DNA from: Aspidapion aeneum
Taxonomy: Eukaryota > Arthropoda > Insecta > Coleoptera > Brentidae
DNA length: 64,000 nucleotides
Direction of reading: 5' to 3'
NCBI GenBank assembly: GCA_963576565.1
Contig: CAUYVT010000079.1
Location: 38,907 to 102,906, forward strand
The notes below the pieces were generated by a model. It saw only the letters and a list, made by a program, of their open reading frames with translations, was not told the DNA's origin and did no database searches. Positions 32,509-43,639 of this stretch are shown here, one piece after another. Position 1 is the stretch's first letter. The number at the start of each line of letters is the position of its first letter. Both the position numbers and the translations under genes were made by a program.

Positions 32509-33386
32509 CGAGGTGTGACACTTAAATTTTAAGACTGGACCCCGTACTAACAGGTTTTAAATCTCCAGGCCGCGGGCGGTTAGTTATTCATCTTGATGTG
32601 CGTTCTACTACCGCGCGCAATCTTGTCGCCTTTCCTCTTCTAGTTTGGCTTACACAGTGGTTTGAAGCGGATCGTGCATAGCTCATTTGCCGGAATTATG
32701 ACAAACAAAAAATTGAGCAACGTATTAATTTAAAGTAAAACTCAAAAAAACGGCTAGTGAATACTTTCAAATGCTAAAAGATGTCTACGGAAAGCAGTGT
32801 ATGTCTCGAGCAATGATTTTTATGTGGCATAAAAGCTTTTTCGAGGTTCTTGAAGAAGTTAAAGATGATGAACGAGAAGGACGCTCCAGCACATCCATAA
32901 CCCCGATGGTCATTGTTTTTTTTTCGATATTAGGGCTGTTATTCTTATTGAATGGGCGCTTGAAGGTCAAACAGTGAACCAACATTTATATTTGGAAGTA
33001 TTTATGTAGCTAAGTTAAAAACGTCTAGATTTGTGAAAGAACAACGCGTTGCTGCTCTACCAGGACAATGCACCGGCCTACAATGCCCTATCCATTAAGC
33101 AGTTTTTAGCTAATAAGATCTCCGTCGTTAACCACCCACCATATTCACGAGAGTTGGCCCCTTGTGACTTCAACCAGTTTCAGAAAGTGAAAAAATCGTT
33201 AAAAGGAACCCGTTTTGAAATATTAGAACACGTCAAGGAAAAAACGGCAAGACTTCTTAACAGCCTCTCTTTTGATGATTTTTAATATTGCTTCCAACAA
33301 TGGAAAAAAAACATCATTCAGTTGTATAAGTATTTAAATAAAGTAGATTTTTTACAACAGTCTTATAATTTTATTGTCGCACCTTG
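32509..33386 (+). mobile_element. Mariner transposon with internal deletion
   Basis: Flanked by TA (32507-32508 and 33387-33388) with inverted ends (left CGAGGTGTGACACTTAAATT, right complement CAAGGTGCGACAATAAAATT). At 878 bp it is shorter than the usual 1.3 kb. The coding remnant shows an N-terminal HTH region and the C-terminal half of a mariner transposase with about 100 residues missing between, plus frameshifts. It sits in the mub intron, between the LINE and exon 3. Confidence 0.9.
32741..33284 (+). pseudogene. Mariner transposase remnant
   Basis: The first part reads LKKTASEYFQMLKDVYG, SRAMIFMWHKSF, then KDDEREGRSSTS, the usual mariner N-terminal pattern. After a deletion the catalytic core appears in other frames: FFDIRAV with the first Asp, GQTVNQHLYLEV, YQDNAPAY with the second Asp, and PPYSRELAPCDF, where the third Asp is kept. 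YQDNAPAY replaces the usual HHDNAPSH. The frame changes near 32925 and 33010 and there are stops, so it is inactive. Confidence 0.88.
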
Positions 33387-33436
33387 TATAAGTACCTACT
33401 TCAATAATAACCTTCCTGGATTCGAAACTGGTCTTA

Positions 33437-33912
<476 letters not shown>

Positions 33913-33969
33913 CTCTTCTCTAAACCTCTTGACAATTTTTCCTTTTTTGCCTATTATGCTTCCCACTTC
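33913..33969 (-). CDS. mub: mub, coding exon 2, GxxG loop of KH1
   Basis: A 19-codon, phase-0 exon between a polypyrimidine/ACAG acceptor (right of 33969) and a GTAAGC donor (left of 33913). It encodes EVGSIIGKKGKIVKRFREE, containing the IIGKKG (GxxG) RNA-contacting loop and helix. Both its neighbours also split in phase 0, so the three exons read through without a break. The exon-intron layout matches what I expect for PCBP genes. Confidence 0.93.
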
Positions 33970-34039
33970 CTGTAAAAAAAATAAAAATATATTAATGGAC
34001 CAAAATTAGACAGCATGCCTCAAGATACAAAATCTTACG

Positions 34040-34320
34040 CAGTAAACAGCATTTTAAACTTAAAACTTGTATGCCAAATGGAGGGTTTAAGTTAAAACCC
34101 AGGGGTGAAATTAAAGAACGAAAAATCATAAAAAGTTTCCTGTGCTTCGAGCGGGACTTGAACGCGGAACCTTTGGCTTTCTACGCCAACGCTCTGCCAA
34201 TTGCCGAACCACCGGAACCACGATTATACATTTTTAAAACCATCACAGTATAGGAATGCTAGTTCTCAGGATATTCAGTCAACTATGCCATTTATTTAAT
34301 TTTATAAAAATCAAATTAAA
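34040..34320 (-). repeat. tRNA-like SINE, copy A
   Basis: The minus strand carries a tRNA-related core (34142-34219) with GGTTCGGCAATTGGCAGAGC and GGTTCCGCGTTCAAGTCCCG, that is, A-box- and B-box-like segments. A T-rich tail with ATTTTTCGTTCTTTAATTTC follows, and a unique-looking 5' part precedes it. It lies in the large mub intron. Two sibling copies are at 35381 and 35885. Confidence 0.75.
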
Positions 34321-34329
34321 TGTAAGTAT

Positions 34330-34960
34330 CAACATCTGCAAGCATAAGACCACCTTTTATGTGTTAAAATATCTAATCACAAGAGGCGGTTGTCAACAAT
34401 AATTTTTATACTAAAGTGCAATAATGCAAGGTTTGTCTCAAAACTGTATACATCAGCTCCAAAACAGGGGAAAATTAAGAACAAAAATCATTACAAAAAA
34501 TAAGTATTAATAAAACGAAATATAATGAATTATGATTTTTTGTTAATTAATTTTACCCCTGGCTTGGAGTTATTGTTTACGGTTTTGAGTAAAACCTTCC
34601 ATTATTGCACATTGGAATTATTATTGGCAATCGCTCATTGCGATTAGAAATTTTAACACACTAAAGGGATCTTATGCTTCCAGACGATAATACTGTCACA
34701 CAGATCATAATTAAACTATCCCAAAGTGATACACATATCTAAATAAAATAGATGCACTTCGTATGACTTTAATTATTGGGATCCATATAAATTAAAGGCG
34801 TGCATCTATTATAATAAAATACCAAGTTATTGGCAATAATAATAATTGTGGTACCTAAGTATCGAAAACCATCGTCACTAGCAATATTGCTGAATTTGCA
34901 ATAATTTAATATAAAAGGCGATTTAACACACCACACAAGTGACCAGTACCCGGGGTCCAC
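34330..34960. other. Intron DNA with a SINE tail fragment
   Basis: AT-rich mub intron. The segment 34551-34614 (CCCCTGGCTTGGAGTT, CGGTTTTGAGTAAAACC, CATTATTGCAC) matches the tail of the tRNA-like SINE without its head; the same tail fragment occurs at 36162-36225. No gene is seen. Confidence 0.6.
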
Positions 34961-34961
34961 T

Positions 34962-35112
34962 CCTAACTAAGCGTTCGTAACCAGTTTCTGGACGTCCTGC
35001 TGAGCTTCGTAACCAGTTTCTGGACGTCGTCTCATTTGTTCCTTAACTAAGCGTTCGTAACCAGTTTCTGGACGTCCGCTGAGCTTCGTAACCAGTTTCT
35101 GGACGTCGTCTC
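34962..35112. repeat. Minisatellite, four copies of CGTAACCAGTTTCTGGACGTC
   Basis: Four copies of a 21-bp word (written here as CGTAACCAGTTTCTGG plus ACGTC) form two larger units of about 72 bp starting AACTAAGCGTT. Each contains the short palindrome CCAG-TTT-CTGG. It has no coding capacity. Confidence 0.85.
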
Positions 35113-35380
35113 TTTTTTAACCCTGAACCTGTGGTCCTGTGTACTGCGTCCCCCGAGTCCTACCCGGCATAATTCACAGTAAGGCCCTAATGGCCGTATA
35201 TATGGTTCTCCATATTTTTTTTGGGTAGGTTAGCGTAGGCTATAATTTCTGTCGATTTATCCGCTGTATAATTATACACGAAATATATGTATTAAACTTC
35301 CCCAGTTTTCGATAATTTTCTACGCCCCCAAACTAAAGACCCCTAGGTCCATTTTTCCCTGTGACAATACGTACGATTTG

Positions 35381-35693
35381 TAATTTGATTTCACACTTTA
35401 ACAGTGGGAACAAAGAATTATAAAACTAGTTAAATGGCTTACTCGAGTGAATACCCTAAAAACTATCGTTCTTATACTGTGACGCTGACCGTGATATGAG
35501 GGTGTAAAAATCAATAATCCTGGTTTCGGTGGCCCAATTGGTTGGGCGTTGGCATACAAAGCCAAAGGTTCCGGGTTCAAGTCCCTGCCGAAGCACAGCA
35601 AACATTTTTTTAATGATTTTTCGCTCTTTAATTTTATTTTGGAATTGCTGTATACGGTTTTGAGTAAAACCTTGCATTATTGAACTTTGATAT
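35381..35693 (+). repeat. tRNA-like SINE, copy B
   Basis: The most complete copy. Its tRNA-like core (35524-35593) can be folded as a cloverleaf: acceptor TTTCGGT/GCCGAAG, D stem GCCC/GGGC, anticodon stem TTGGC/GCCAA with a 7-nt loop ATACAAA, and T arm CCGGG-TTCAAGT-CCCTG. A head of about 140 bp (TTTGATTTCACACTTTAAC...) precedes it, and a tail with TTTACGGTTTTGAGTAAAACC-like sequence follows. The head in front of the tRNA part is unusual for a simple SINE. Confidence 0.8.
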
Positions 35694-35884
35694 AAAATAT
35701 TATATTAAATTTTTTTACATGTACCTTCAATAGGTAATTCTAATAACAGTAAAAGTATGTGTTTTTGGGTCTCACGAGGAAAGGAAATAACACCACACAA
35801 TTAAAGATAAATCTTAGTTCTGAGACCACTGTGGCTTCACAGACGACCCTCACCGTGGATATCATGAAAATACTACAGTTGCAA

Positions 35885-36160
35885 CAATAAAGGGTTACAA
35901 CCAGGGCTGAAATTAAAGAACGAAAAATTATAAAAAATGTTTTTTGTGCTTCCGGCGGGACTTGAACCCGGACCTTTGGCTATGTTCGCCGACACCCTGC
36001 CAATTGGGCCACCGAATCCATGATTATAAATTTTTAAAACTCCATATCACGATCTGTGTCACAGTGTAGGAATGCTAGTTCTCACGGTATTCACTGGACC
36101 AAGCCATTCAACTAATTTTATAATCCTTCGCTTCCACTGTTAAAGTGTGAAATCAAATTT
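35885..36160 (-). repeat. tRNA-like SINE, copy C
   Basis: Minus-strand copy sharing the head (TTTGATTTCACACTTTAACAG), the tRNA-like core (35948-36019, with GGGTTCAAGTCCCG) and the start of the tail with copy B. The core has drifted in the anticodon arm. Confidence 0.78.
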
Positions 36161-36225
36161 AACCCCTGGTTTAGAAGTGTTATTAACGGTTCTGAGTAAA
36201 ACCTTGCATTATTGCATTTTGGTAG

Positions 36226-36770
36226 GGTTTTAATTATGAAAAATGTATTTTTAGCATTCTTAAGTTTGCTTTGGTAGTAAAAATTAATAATTAATTGTTT
36301 TTTGCAAATATTGCCAAGGTAAGGCACAAGGTATTTGGTACATTTAAATAAATAAATAAAAAAGCTATTGCTAAAAGTTTTACAAGACATAAAGTATTAA
36401 ATATTAAGTCAGTACAAATCCACCGGATAAATAGGTCAAAATTAAATCAACATTAAAATAATTCAATTCATCAGTATCAAAATTTTTATAAAATTTAATT
36501 GTTTTTTAAATATAATTTCTTTTGCAATTTGCAGAATTCTTAGCATTAATGAAAATGATTTGGCCTTAGGAACACAGAATATTGGCACTATTCGAAATTT
36601 GTTGGCATTAAGGTATTTAGAATATTTTAGTCAGGATTTTTGAATTCAAGGGCCCGTTTGCACAATGCCAAACATATAATAATAAAAATATGCCCCCATT
36701 TTACACAAAATATTAACTAACAGATATTTTCTACTGAAGAAAAAGCTTACAAAACTATCTACCTAGAAAA
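36226..36770. other. Intron DNA, AT-rich
   Basis: No gene or clear repeat seen. Confidence 0.5.
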
Positions 36771-36772
36771 TA

Positions 36773-37320
36773 GTCCACAGCACATCGGTCTAATTTTTAA
36801 TTAACAGGCTGCATTTTCGTACATAGCTTTATTTTGCCGAGACTACAAAGTTTTCCTCTGCGAAAATTCTTAAAAGTGATTCCTAATAGAGTGCGAGGTC
36901 CGCAGAAATCTTTTGAGCTTCGGACTGTCTAGACAAAGCATGCAATTTTGGAGACAATATTGCCATTTACACAAAGCTCGAGAAATTAAAAATACCAGAC
37001 ACTAATTCTTTACTGTTACTTTTTCATCTCGTAGTTTATCAGATGAAAAAAGTAACACTAAAGAATTAGTAATCGACAATTATTTTTAAGTGGCTTAAAA
37101 AATGTGTTTAAAAGTAAACGTCAACATTGTCCCCAAAATCGCATGCTTGGTTTAGTCAGCCCGAAGCTCGAAAGATTTCTGCGCTTTCGCACTCTATTAG
37201 GAATCACTTTACCAAGAATTTTCAAAGAGGAAAAAATTGGGCGTCTCAAAAAAATAAAGCCATGTACGAAAATTCAGCCAGCTACTTATCACTTAAAAAA
37301 TAGACCGGTGTACCGTGGAC
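36773..37320. mobile_element. Foldback MITE with about 230-bp arms, TA target
   Basis: Flanked by TA on both sides. Arms begin GTCCACAGCACATCGGTCT (left) and GTCCACGGTACACCGGTCT (right, complement). They match over about 230 bp with perhaps 15 percent differences (both contain TTTTCGTACATRGCTTTATTT and GATTCCTAATAGAGTGCG). A second, smaller palindrome lies in the centre (TACTGTTACTTTTTC against GAAAAAAGTAACA). The element is non-coding, likely a Tc1/mariner-related MITE. Confidence 0.85.
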
Positions 37321-37329
37321 TAAAAAGTA

Positions 37330-38940
37330 TGTAATTAAAATGTGGCATAGTTATAAGGTACATCAGCAAATTTTTTGGCAAGCATATCCTTAGCTGCGAC
37401 AGTTGACCCAGACATAGTGTGTTTGTATCAATTTTTAGTTTTGCGGGTCTGTTTATCAATCTATAATTAACCACTAGCTTTTAATTGGCACACAAGCAAA
37501 GAAAATGAAGTTTTGTAATTAGAATTTATATTTTTCCGTTTTTATTTTAGTGCCTACATTAAGCGCACAAAATTCAAACCACTATAAAAATGGCAAACCT
37601 ATCTGATACCTAATAATCAAACAAAGCTCTTACTCTTCAACTGAGTCTACAGTGTGGCCATCAGCCTACTCTCTGGGGGTAGGATTATTGTATGGACCAT
37701 AAGGATTGCATGGGAGAACAGAAAAGGGTAAAACCAACGTTGCCAGATTAGCGAAAATATCAGTATAAGCCGCTAGTCGGTTCGCGAAAGGTCAATTTAG
37801 TCAGTTTTATGTAATTCCTTAAAATTTTGCTTGTTCCTAAAAGTAAATAATTTACTTACTTTTACAAACAAGCAGAATCTTAAAGTGTTATTCTGGTTAT
37901 TGATTTTTCTCAAGTAATAATTGTCGCCCCAAACAAATGTTTCAAGTTGACCGCTTCTTCACGACCGCGACAGCCTGCGTTCTTTATTTATCAAGATTAC
38001 CTTTGGCAACGCTGGAACGCTTTCTACGGGAATCGTACGTCTCTTATTAATGCATGCTATACTTTATCTGTTTTGCGCCCTCTTATGAAAATTAACCCCT
38101 AGATGTGCACTTGTTCACGCGGTATAGCCGTGGCTCGTGGGGTGAAGTAGAGCCATATACCTACACAAGTAGCTTCCATTTATTATGTTGTTTGAAATAG
38201 AGTATCATCCTGTACAAAGTTTGAACAGAAAAAAATTGTTCAGTATATGGTTTTCTTTTATTATTAAGTTTTATGTTATTTTTTTATGGTTAGTAATTTC
38301 TGAGAGAGATTTTTTTTATACACATACATACACACAGACAGACGTCACGAAGATATTGCTAAAATAGGTCAAAATACGGCCAAATAATTTTCTGTGTCTA
38401 AAACAATGCCAGCAATTGATGTGTGGGCTAGGAAGTTAAAAATTCAAAAAGCAAATTTAGGGTGAGTTCCATGTCTTTCCTTCCCACTGAAAATATAAAG
38501 GACAGATATATCATAGGTTTGTTTATTTAACATTTCTTAAAAAAAGATTTTGCCACATTTATAAGTAGTTTTTTAGGGATGTAATGCAAACAAAACCATC
38601 CAAGTTTCCACTGTGGGAATAATGACCACTGTCCCAGTACTACCTAAACTGCTAGTTTTAACTCATATTTGTCCCAACTTATCCCCTTAACTGGCAGAAT
38701 GAATGTACCAAAAATAATTCAAAACGTCTAGGAACTTTTTGACCACCAGATTGGAAATCAGTTGCATAGTTGCCAAACAACACACTGTTTCTTTGTATTT
38801 TACAAATGTAGGAAAAAAAGAGGACATTAAAAAAGTGGGTGACTGTACCAACTTTAATAATAAAAAATAATGTAATTTTCATGGCATCTGCCATTTTTAC
38901 ATGGCAACAGTTGATTATTTCTTAAACCATATGAATAAGG
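37330..38940. other. Intron DNA, mostly unassigned
   Basis: No exon seen. Near 38310-38400 is a fragment (CACATACATACACACAGACA, then ATATTGCTAAAATAGGTC) of the dispersed repeat found at 39418 and 55600. Confidence 0.5.
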
Positions 38941-38941
38941 T

Positions 38942-39149
38942 TAGTTAGCAGAAGAACTGACGAAGGGTACTCCTTGGCTCAAGCATTTAATTTGTCACTC
39001 CCAAGCCCTCAGCAGCTCTTTCTCCTTTTGTTTTTAATGGGTTGCACTAAAAAGCATGCAACACATTAAAAAAAAAAAGAAGAGCTGCAGGGCGCTTCAG
39101 GGCATAGCTCAAGCCTGTAAACACCCTCTGCCGGTGCTTCTACTAACTA
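38942..39149. mobile_element. Small inverted-repeat element (probable MITE)
   Basis: Ends TAGTTAGCAGAAG and CTTCTACTAACTA are inverted. Inverted similarity continues inward with many mismatches, and a central palindrome pairs GCAGCTCTTTCTCCTTTTGT with ACAAAA-rich DNA ending AGAAGAGCTGC. No coding capacity. The decay makes the family uncertain. Confidence 0.5.
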
Positions 39150-39417
39150 TCTTATTTATATGCTTAAATCATTTAAGTTATCAAAAAAAGTTAAATATAA
39201 AAGTTATAGGGTTCTAAATTACTACAAAGCAGTATAAATATTAATTTTATATTTATAGGGTTAGTTTCTGAGTGATTGAGTTTTAAGCATAGGAAATTTG
39301 TCATTTTATTAAATAACAATCCTATAACTTTAATTAATAAAATATGTTGTCATCTGTAGCATAGTGGTAGCAACACAAAAACTATGTGGTTGATTCTGAT
39401 TGGATAGAAAGTCTCAA

Positions 39418-40035
39418 TGTAAAAATAAATGAATCCACAACGGATCTGATACCTCCCTAGCTAGCCTATTAGCACACTAAGGGTCCATCTCACCGACATT
39501 TTTTTAGTTACTTCCCTAAAGCATATCTTAATATAATCATAATATGACGTAATAAGGAACACTTAACGCTAAGTAAAGAAAAAAAAGTCGGTGCGATGGA
39601 CTATAAGTGAACTCCATGAGATTAGCCTTGAAAACAGCTTTTTGTACATATCTCAGAAACAAAAGCATCTACAAAGTTTTTGGTTATAACACAAATTATT
39701 GAGAAAAATGCTATCTACGATATTCCGAAAACCGCATATAGATGTGATGCATTGTTAATAAGTTAGCATATTTTCGAATTTGAAACTGTTAAAAAACTGT
39801 CATTAGTATTAATGGATTTTAACCAAAATCTAATCAGCTTGTCACAGTGTCGAACACTAATTTACCTAAAAATTTCATGAAAATCGGTTTAGGAGCTATC
39901 ATGTTACAGACAGACATACATACATAAACACACACACAGACAGATATCACGACAATATTGCTAAGATAGCTCCAAATACACCCAAATAACACATTTTTGG
40001 TCAAAAAATAATACCCTCTCTAGCCATTGTCACAC
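39418..40035 (+). repeat. Dispersed repeat, copy 1 (about 600 bp)
   Basis: Homologous in opposite orientation to 55600-56085. Shared landmarks: CGGATCTGATACCTCCCTAG, GTTTTTGGTTATAACACAAA, AACTGTCATTAGT, ATCGGTTTAGGAGCTATC, a CACACACACAGACAG run, ACAATATTGCTAAG, and TACCCTCTCTAGCCATTG. There is no protein coding. It looks like a non-autonomous transposon family common in this genome. Confidence 0.75.
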
Positions 40036-40075
40036 AGGGTAGGTAGGTAAAAATATAGATAAACTTAAGTATATA

Positions 40076-40232
40076 AAAAGGTTTGGATTCATGGGTTATA
40101 GGGGTAGATGTAAAAAAAACACAGCCACAGAGATTTGAGGCATGAAAAAGTGGAAATTGTCCACGAAACGTCGCCAAAAACCAAAGTGTTTTCTTTACAT
40201 CTACCCCTATAACCCACGAATCCAAACCTTTT
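40076..40232. mobile_element. 157-bp MITE with about 47-bp inverted arms
   Basis: Arms AAAAGGTTTGGATTCATGGG... (left) and AAAAGGTTTGGATTCGTGGG... (right, complement) continue GTTATAGGGGTAGATGTAAA with about two mismatches over 47 bp. The loop is about 60 bp. The target duplication is unclear. It lies just right of the dispersed repeat. Confidence 0.85.
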
Positions 40233-40742
40233 AATAAAATGCAAGGGGATGAATCTTATGAAAACTAAAGTATATATTTTTATAATTTTTTATCTACAGC
40301 ATAAATACTAGATTTTTCAAAAACTATTTAAGGACAATTAAAGCAAAATCCAAGGCAAAAATTAGGGCAAAAATAAGCAAGCTATGAAACCCCTTTTTTG
40401 AAATCATAATATTCAAGCATAGATTTGAGAGGGGCAGGGGAGTAACATGGTAATTACCCCCACCCTAGAAAAAAGAATATGCACTTTTTTCTAATAATTA
40501 AAAGGAAAACAGGAGAAAAATTACAAATAAATTTTTATCCCCCATCTAGATTTTCACCCAGATCCTTGCTTTATAATATTACCTCAATTATTAGTTAACT
40601 TGGTTTAGCTATTATTTAGTAATTGACACAGAGTAATTTGGGAAAATCAGTGATTTAGACTGTATAATTTAAACTAATTATTTACTAAAATTATAAAATG
40701 ACATAGAATTCAAACACCAATAATTTTTAACTATTCACTAAA
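40233..40742. other. Intron DNA, AT-rich
   Basis: Nothing recognised; a C-run (40450-40465) and poly-A stretches only. Confidence 0.5.
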
Positions 40743-40880
40743 TTCGGCTTTGTTGAATAGTGCTGACCAGCTTAAGGATCTTGGTATTATGCTAGATCAA
40801 AAATTAGATTTTAGTATACACATTGAAAATACTTGTAACAAAAGTTTAAGAATGTTGGGCTGATTATCTCATACTCTTCT

Positions 40881-41413
40881 GCCCCAAACCAGCCCTGGGC
40901 ATATCATACAATGCTGCTAAATTAACCATATTGGGATTTATGGAGGACAGCTTCCAACAATACTGGATGAATATGCCAGAACTGGCTCACTCTAAAGAGT
41001 TCATTAAAGGACCTTGTCAGAAGAGAGCTCCAGAAATATCATTGGAGATACCAGACAGGAGATCCATATAGTGACTGGACTTTTTACGGGTCACTGTCGA
41101 CTAAGAGTACCCATGCACAGAATGGGAATATCAGAAGGGATCGAATGTAGACTCTGTATGGAGGATGATGAAACAGTTAGACATGTACTGTGCGAATGTC
41201 CGGCTATTGCATGTTTACGTCAAAACACTTTCGGTAGACCTCAGATTGATTCAGAAGATCTGAACAGTGTCTCACCCAAACAGATAGCTAACCTTTTCGG
41301 AGGATTAGGCATACAGTGGTGAGAAACCACTCAAAAGTGAGCCACAATAGACCCACTAGTGGTCGCAGTGGAAGGGCTGCAAGGCCCACTCATATATGAA
41401 TCATTGAATCATC
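40881..41413 (+). mobile_element. 3' fragment of the I/R1/LOA-like LINE
   Basis: Matches 30650-31165 closely: the end of ORF2 (GHCRLRVPMHRMGI, CRLCMEDDETVRHVLCEC, NLFGGLGIQW) and the same 3' UTR ending ATGAATCATTGAATCATC. It is a 5'-truncated copy, as is common for LINE insertions, with one frameshift near 41030. Confidence 0.9.
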
Positions 41414-41494
41414 ATTTCACACTCTTCATGAATTTAACAATATTTTTGTTTTAAAATATTGTACTGCTCCTCACATGTTAAGTATACCTGCCAG

Positions 41495-41556
41495 ATATGG
41501 AACCCTCATTTTAATAAATACATTTCAATGTTTTTATTAAAATGAGGGTTCCATAT
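41495..41556. repeat. Perfect 24-bp inverted repeat
   Basis: Arms 41495-41518 and 41533-41556 are exact complements (starting ATATGGAACCCTCATTTTAA) with a 14-nt loop. It sits inside the LINE remnant and duplicates part of its coding sequence in inverted orientation. Confidence 0.9.
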
Positions 41557-41880
41557 TGGAGAAAATTCAAAATAAATTTTTACAGAGAGATCACATTGAA
41601 TACTTATCTCTGCAGAAACTGCTCAATATTGATACATTGGAAAAAAGAAGATTTATGTTAGATGTACAAATGCTTTTAAAAATTTTTAACAATAAGTTGG
41701 ATTGTCCTAATTTATTGGAGTTAGTCATCATATGGAGTAAATTCTCCTTTAACAAGAATGGCTAACTCCATTAACAGGCTGGACATAGATATTTTTAATG
41801 TCAGAATGAATCAATTTAATAGATATGTTAGTAATTATGATTTAAGTATAGTCTATTGACCAACAATAGTTGACTATTAC

Positions 41881-42055
41881 TCAAGGGGTGTGATCAGCTG
41901 CCCACAGTAGGTGTACAATTTTTTTTTCAGCTACAGGACTATACAGGACCCCACAGGCAGGCCTATACAGGACTTGTACAGGACACTACAGGACCAAATA
42001 TTTATTAAAATCCTGTAGGACAGTGTACAAATTTGGTTCAGCTGATCACCCCTCG
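41881..42055. mobile_element. Minisatellite-cored MITE 1 (ACAGGAC core)
   Basis: Flanked by a 7-bp duplication CTATTAC (41874-41880, 42056-42062). Ends TCAAGGGGTGTGATCAGCTG and, complementary, CGAGGGGTGATCAGCTG. GTGTACAA lies just inside both ends. The core is (T)ACAGGAC repeated about six times (41930-41995). It belongs with the elements at 42967, 43254 and 56732. Confidence 0.8.
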
Positions 42056-42062
42056 CTATTAC

Positions 42063-42153
42063 TATGAAAAAAAATTTTATACTATAAAAAATTGTAAATG
42101 GCATGATGATTAAAATAAATAAATAAAATAAAATAAAAAACCCAAATACTTAC
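42063..42153. other. Intron DNA next to the mub first coding exon
   Basis: Contains an AAATAAAATA run and the 5' splice site region of the exon at 42154. Confidence 0.6.
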
Positions 42154-42219
42154 CTTTCCTTGCATAATTAGCCTGATAGTCAGAGTGACATTTGGCTCAT
42201 CAAGTATTGCCTTATCCAT
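42154..42219 (-). CDS. mub: mub, first coding exon (start codon)
   Basis: 22 codons from ATG at 42219-42217 to the donor GTAAGT at 42153-42148, phase 0. It encodes MDKAILDEPNVTLTIRLIMQGK minus the rest of KH1; VTLTIRLIMQGK is the KH1 beta1 strand of the family. The start is supported by an in-frame TGA 12 nt upstream and a good context (A at -3, G at +4). The exon extends as 5' UTR to 42298, where it is preceded by an acceptor (TTTTTTGTTACAG). An 8.2-kb intron full of repeats follows. Confidence 0.9.
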
Positions 42220-42298
42220 AGTTCTAGCTCAGAGTGAGGGATCAGTAGATTGTGGGTTAAGCAGGGGGATAAACCAAATAAAAATTGGAGGGTTTTAT
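42220..42298 (-). other. mub: mub 5' UTR part of the first coding exon
   Basis: Non-coding part of the exon, from the acceptor at 42298/42299 to the ATG. The acceptor has a long T tract before ACAG. At least one more upstream exon must exist; the best candidate is at 47493. Confidence 0.75.
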
Positions 42299-42960
42299 CT
42301 GTAACAAAAAAATGTTATTAGAACTATGAAGAAAATTAATATAAAAACACAGTAAATTAAAAATTAGGTAGGTATAGTTACATGCCTTAAATCAAACTTG
42401 TTCTAATTTACTAACCAGAACATGTTTATTATGATCTAAGAAGTCTCTCCCTCACCCATTTTTGGCACATATCTGTCCCTTTTACTTTTATTAGGGAAAA
42501 AAAGACAGGTATGTACAAGAGTTATGTCAAGTATATACATCTATGAATGTGTCATGTTTTTATTTAAACCCTTGGAAACAAATGTTAAAAATTTTATAAA
42601 ATCTGTTTTTGATTATATTAGAAACATAGAGTCATATTCTCTAGAATAATATGTGGCTTTCTCTCCTGGCACAGCAGTATGTTTTATTTTTTTTAGTTAT
42701 TTTTTTTCAGCATTTTATCCTGTTTTGTTTGAAATTAAATGTATTTTAGAATAATTCTAATAGGTATCTGTCAAATAATTGGCCAAGTGAAATAATGTAT
42801 TTTTAATTGTTATTACATTTTGTTAAGAAATAATATTTTTCTTACATTTTAATTAATATTAATTACCTAAGTCAAATGTTGATTTGTAATATTTTTTAAA
42901 GACATTTTTGTTTATTAGTGGTTAGGATCATTAAGCTGTTTTTGCTAATTTTTTGTAATG
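42299..42960. other. mub first intron, AT-rich DNA
   Basis: Acceptor and polypyrimidine tract of the exon at 42154-42298 (minus strand), then AT-rich DNA without recognised features. Confidence 0.55.
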
Positions 42961-42966
42961 TAATAC

Positions 42967-43112
42967 TCGAGGGGTGAACAGCTAACCCAAAATGTGTACA
43001 CTGATTGTGAAAATCCACAATCTTTTGCTAAGATTGTGAGGGATTGTGGCAAGATTGTGAGGGATTGTGGCAAGATTGTAAAAGATTGTGGCAAGATTGT
43101 GAGGGATTGTGC
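42967..43112. mobile_element. Minisatellite-cored MITE 2, truncated (ATTGTGAGGG core)
   Basis: Left end TCGAGGGGTGAACAGCTAAC after a TAATAC word, then AATGTGTACACTGATTGTG and an array of ATTGTGAGGG / ATTGTGGCAAG repeats to about 43110. No right end; it is cut by a segment starting CAGCGGCGTAGCGTG with a G run (43112-43145). The sequence is nearly the same as the left part of the element at 43254. Confidence 0.7.
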
Positions 43113-43639
43113 AGCGGCGTAGCGTGTCTGAAGAGGCGGGGGGGACCGTCCCATCAAAAATTCTTGTGACCAAAAAAAAAAAAACGGTCATCAGGTCTGT
43201 AGTTTCCTTTGCCGCCCTCTTAATTTACCATTCCCGGCCCTGCTACTTAATACCCGAGGGGTGACCAGCTAACCCCAAAATGTGTACGCCGATTGTGAAA
43301 ATCCACAATCTTTTGCTAAGATTGTGAGGGATTGTGTAAGAATTGTGAGGGATTGTGGTAAGATTGTGAGAGATTGTGGGTGATTGGGAGGGATTGTGGG
43401 GGCCGGTGCACTATCCGGACACACGATTTTTTGGAAAAAATAAAAATTACCTTAAAGTAGACCTTCTCAATAACGTTTTTCCAAAAAAAAATATGCTGAT
43501 TATCCAGTATTTTTTGAGAAAATAAATAAATAAAACCTTAAAAAACACGTACAAAACAGCATTCTAACCTCACTTTTCATTCAATTTTGACTTCTTCTTT
43601 GTTTTTCAACCCCATCAAAACAATATTTGCCAATATCTG

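Larger units (their letters stand above)
40743..41775 (+). pseudogene. LINE RT C-terminal remnant, split by another LINE
   Basis: The left part (40743-40865) encodes DQLKDLGIMLDQKLDFSIHI and then NKSLRMLG, the thumb region of a Jockey/CR1-type RT. The right part resumes at about 41414 (TLHEFNNIFVLKYC) and at 41556 (LEKIQNKFLQRDHIEYLSLQ...LLNIDTLEKRR). Between them lies the fragment at 40881-41413, bounded by ATCTCATACTCTTC (40866-40879) and ATTTCACACTCTTC (41414-41427), an aged target duplication. Stops and an inverted duplication at 41495-41556 break it further. Confidence 0.75.

Noticed and set aside
34142..36019. Three tRNA genes
   Set aside because: All three share non-tRNA head and tail sequence, and two have damaged arms, so they are SINE copies and not functional tRNA genes.
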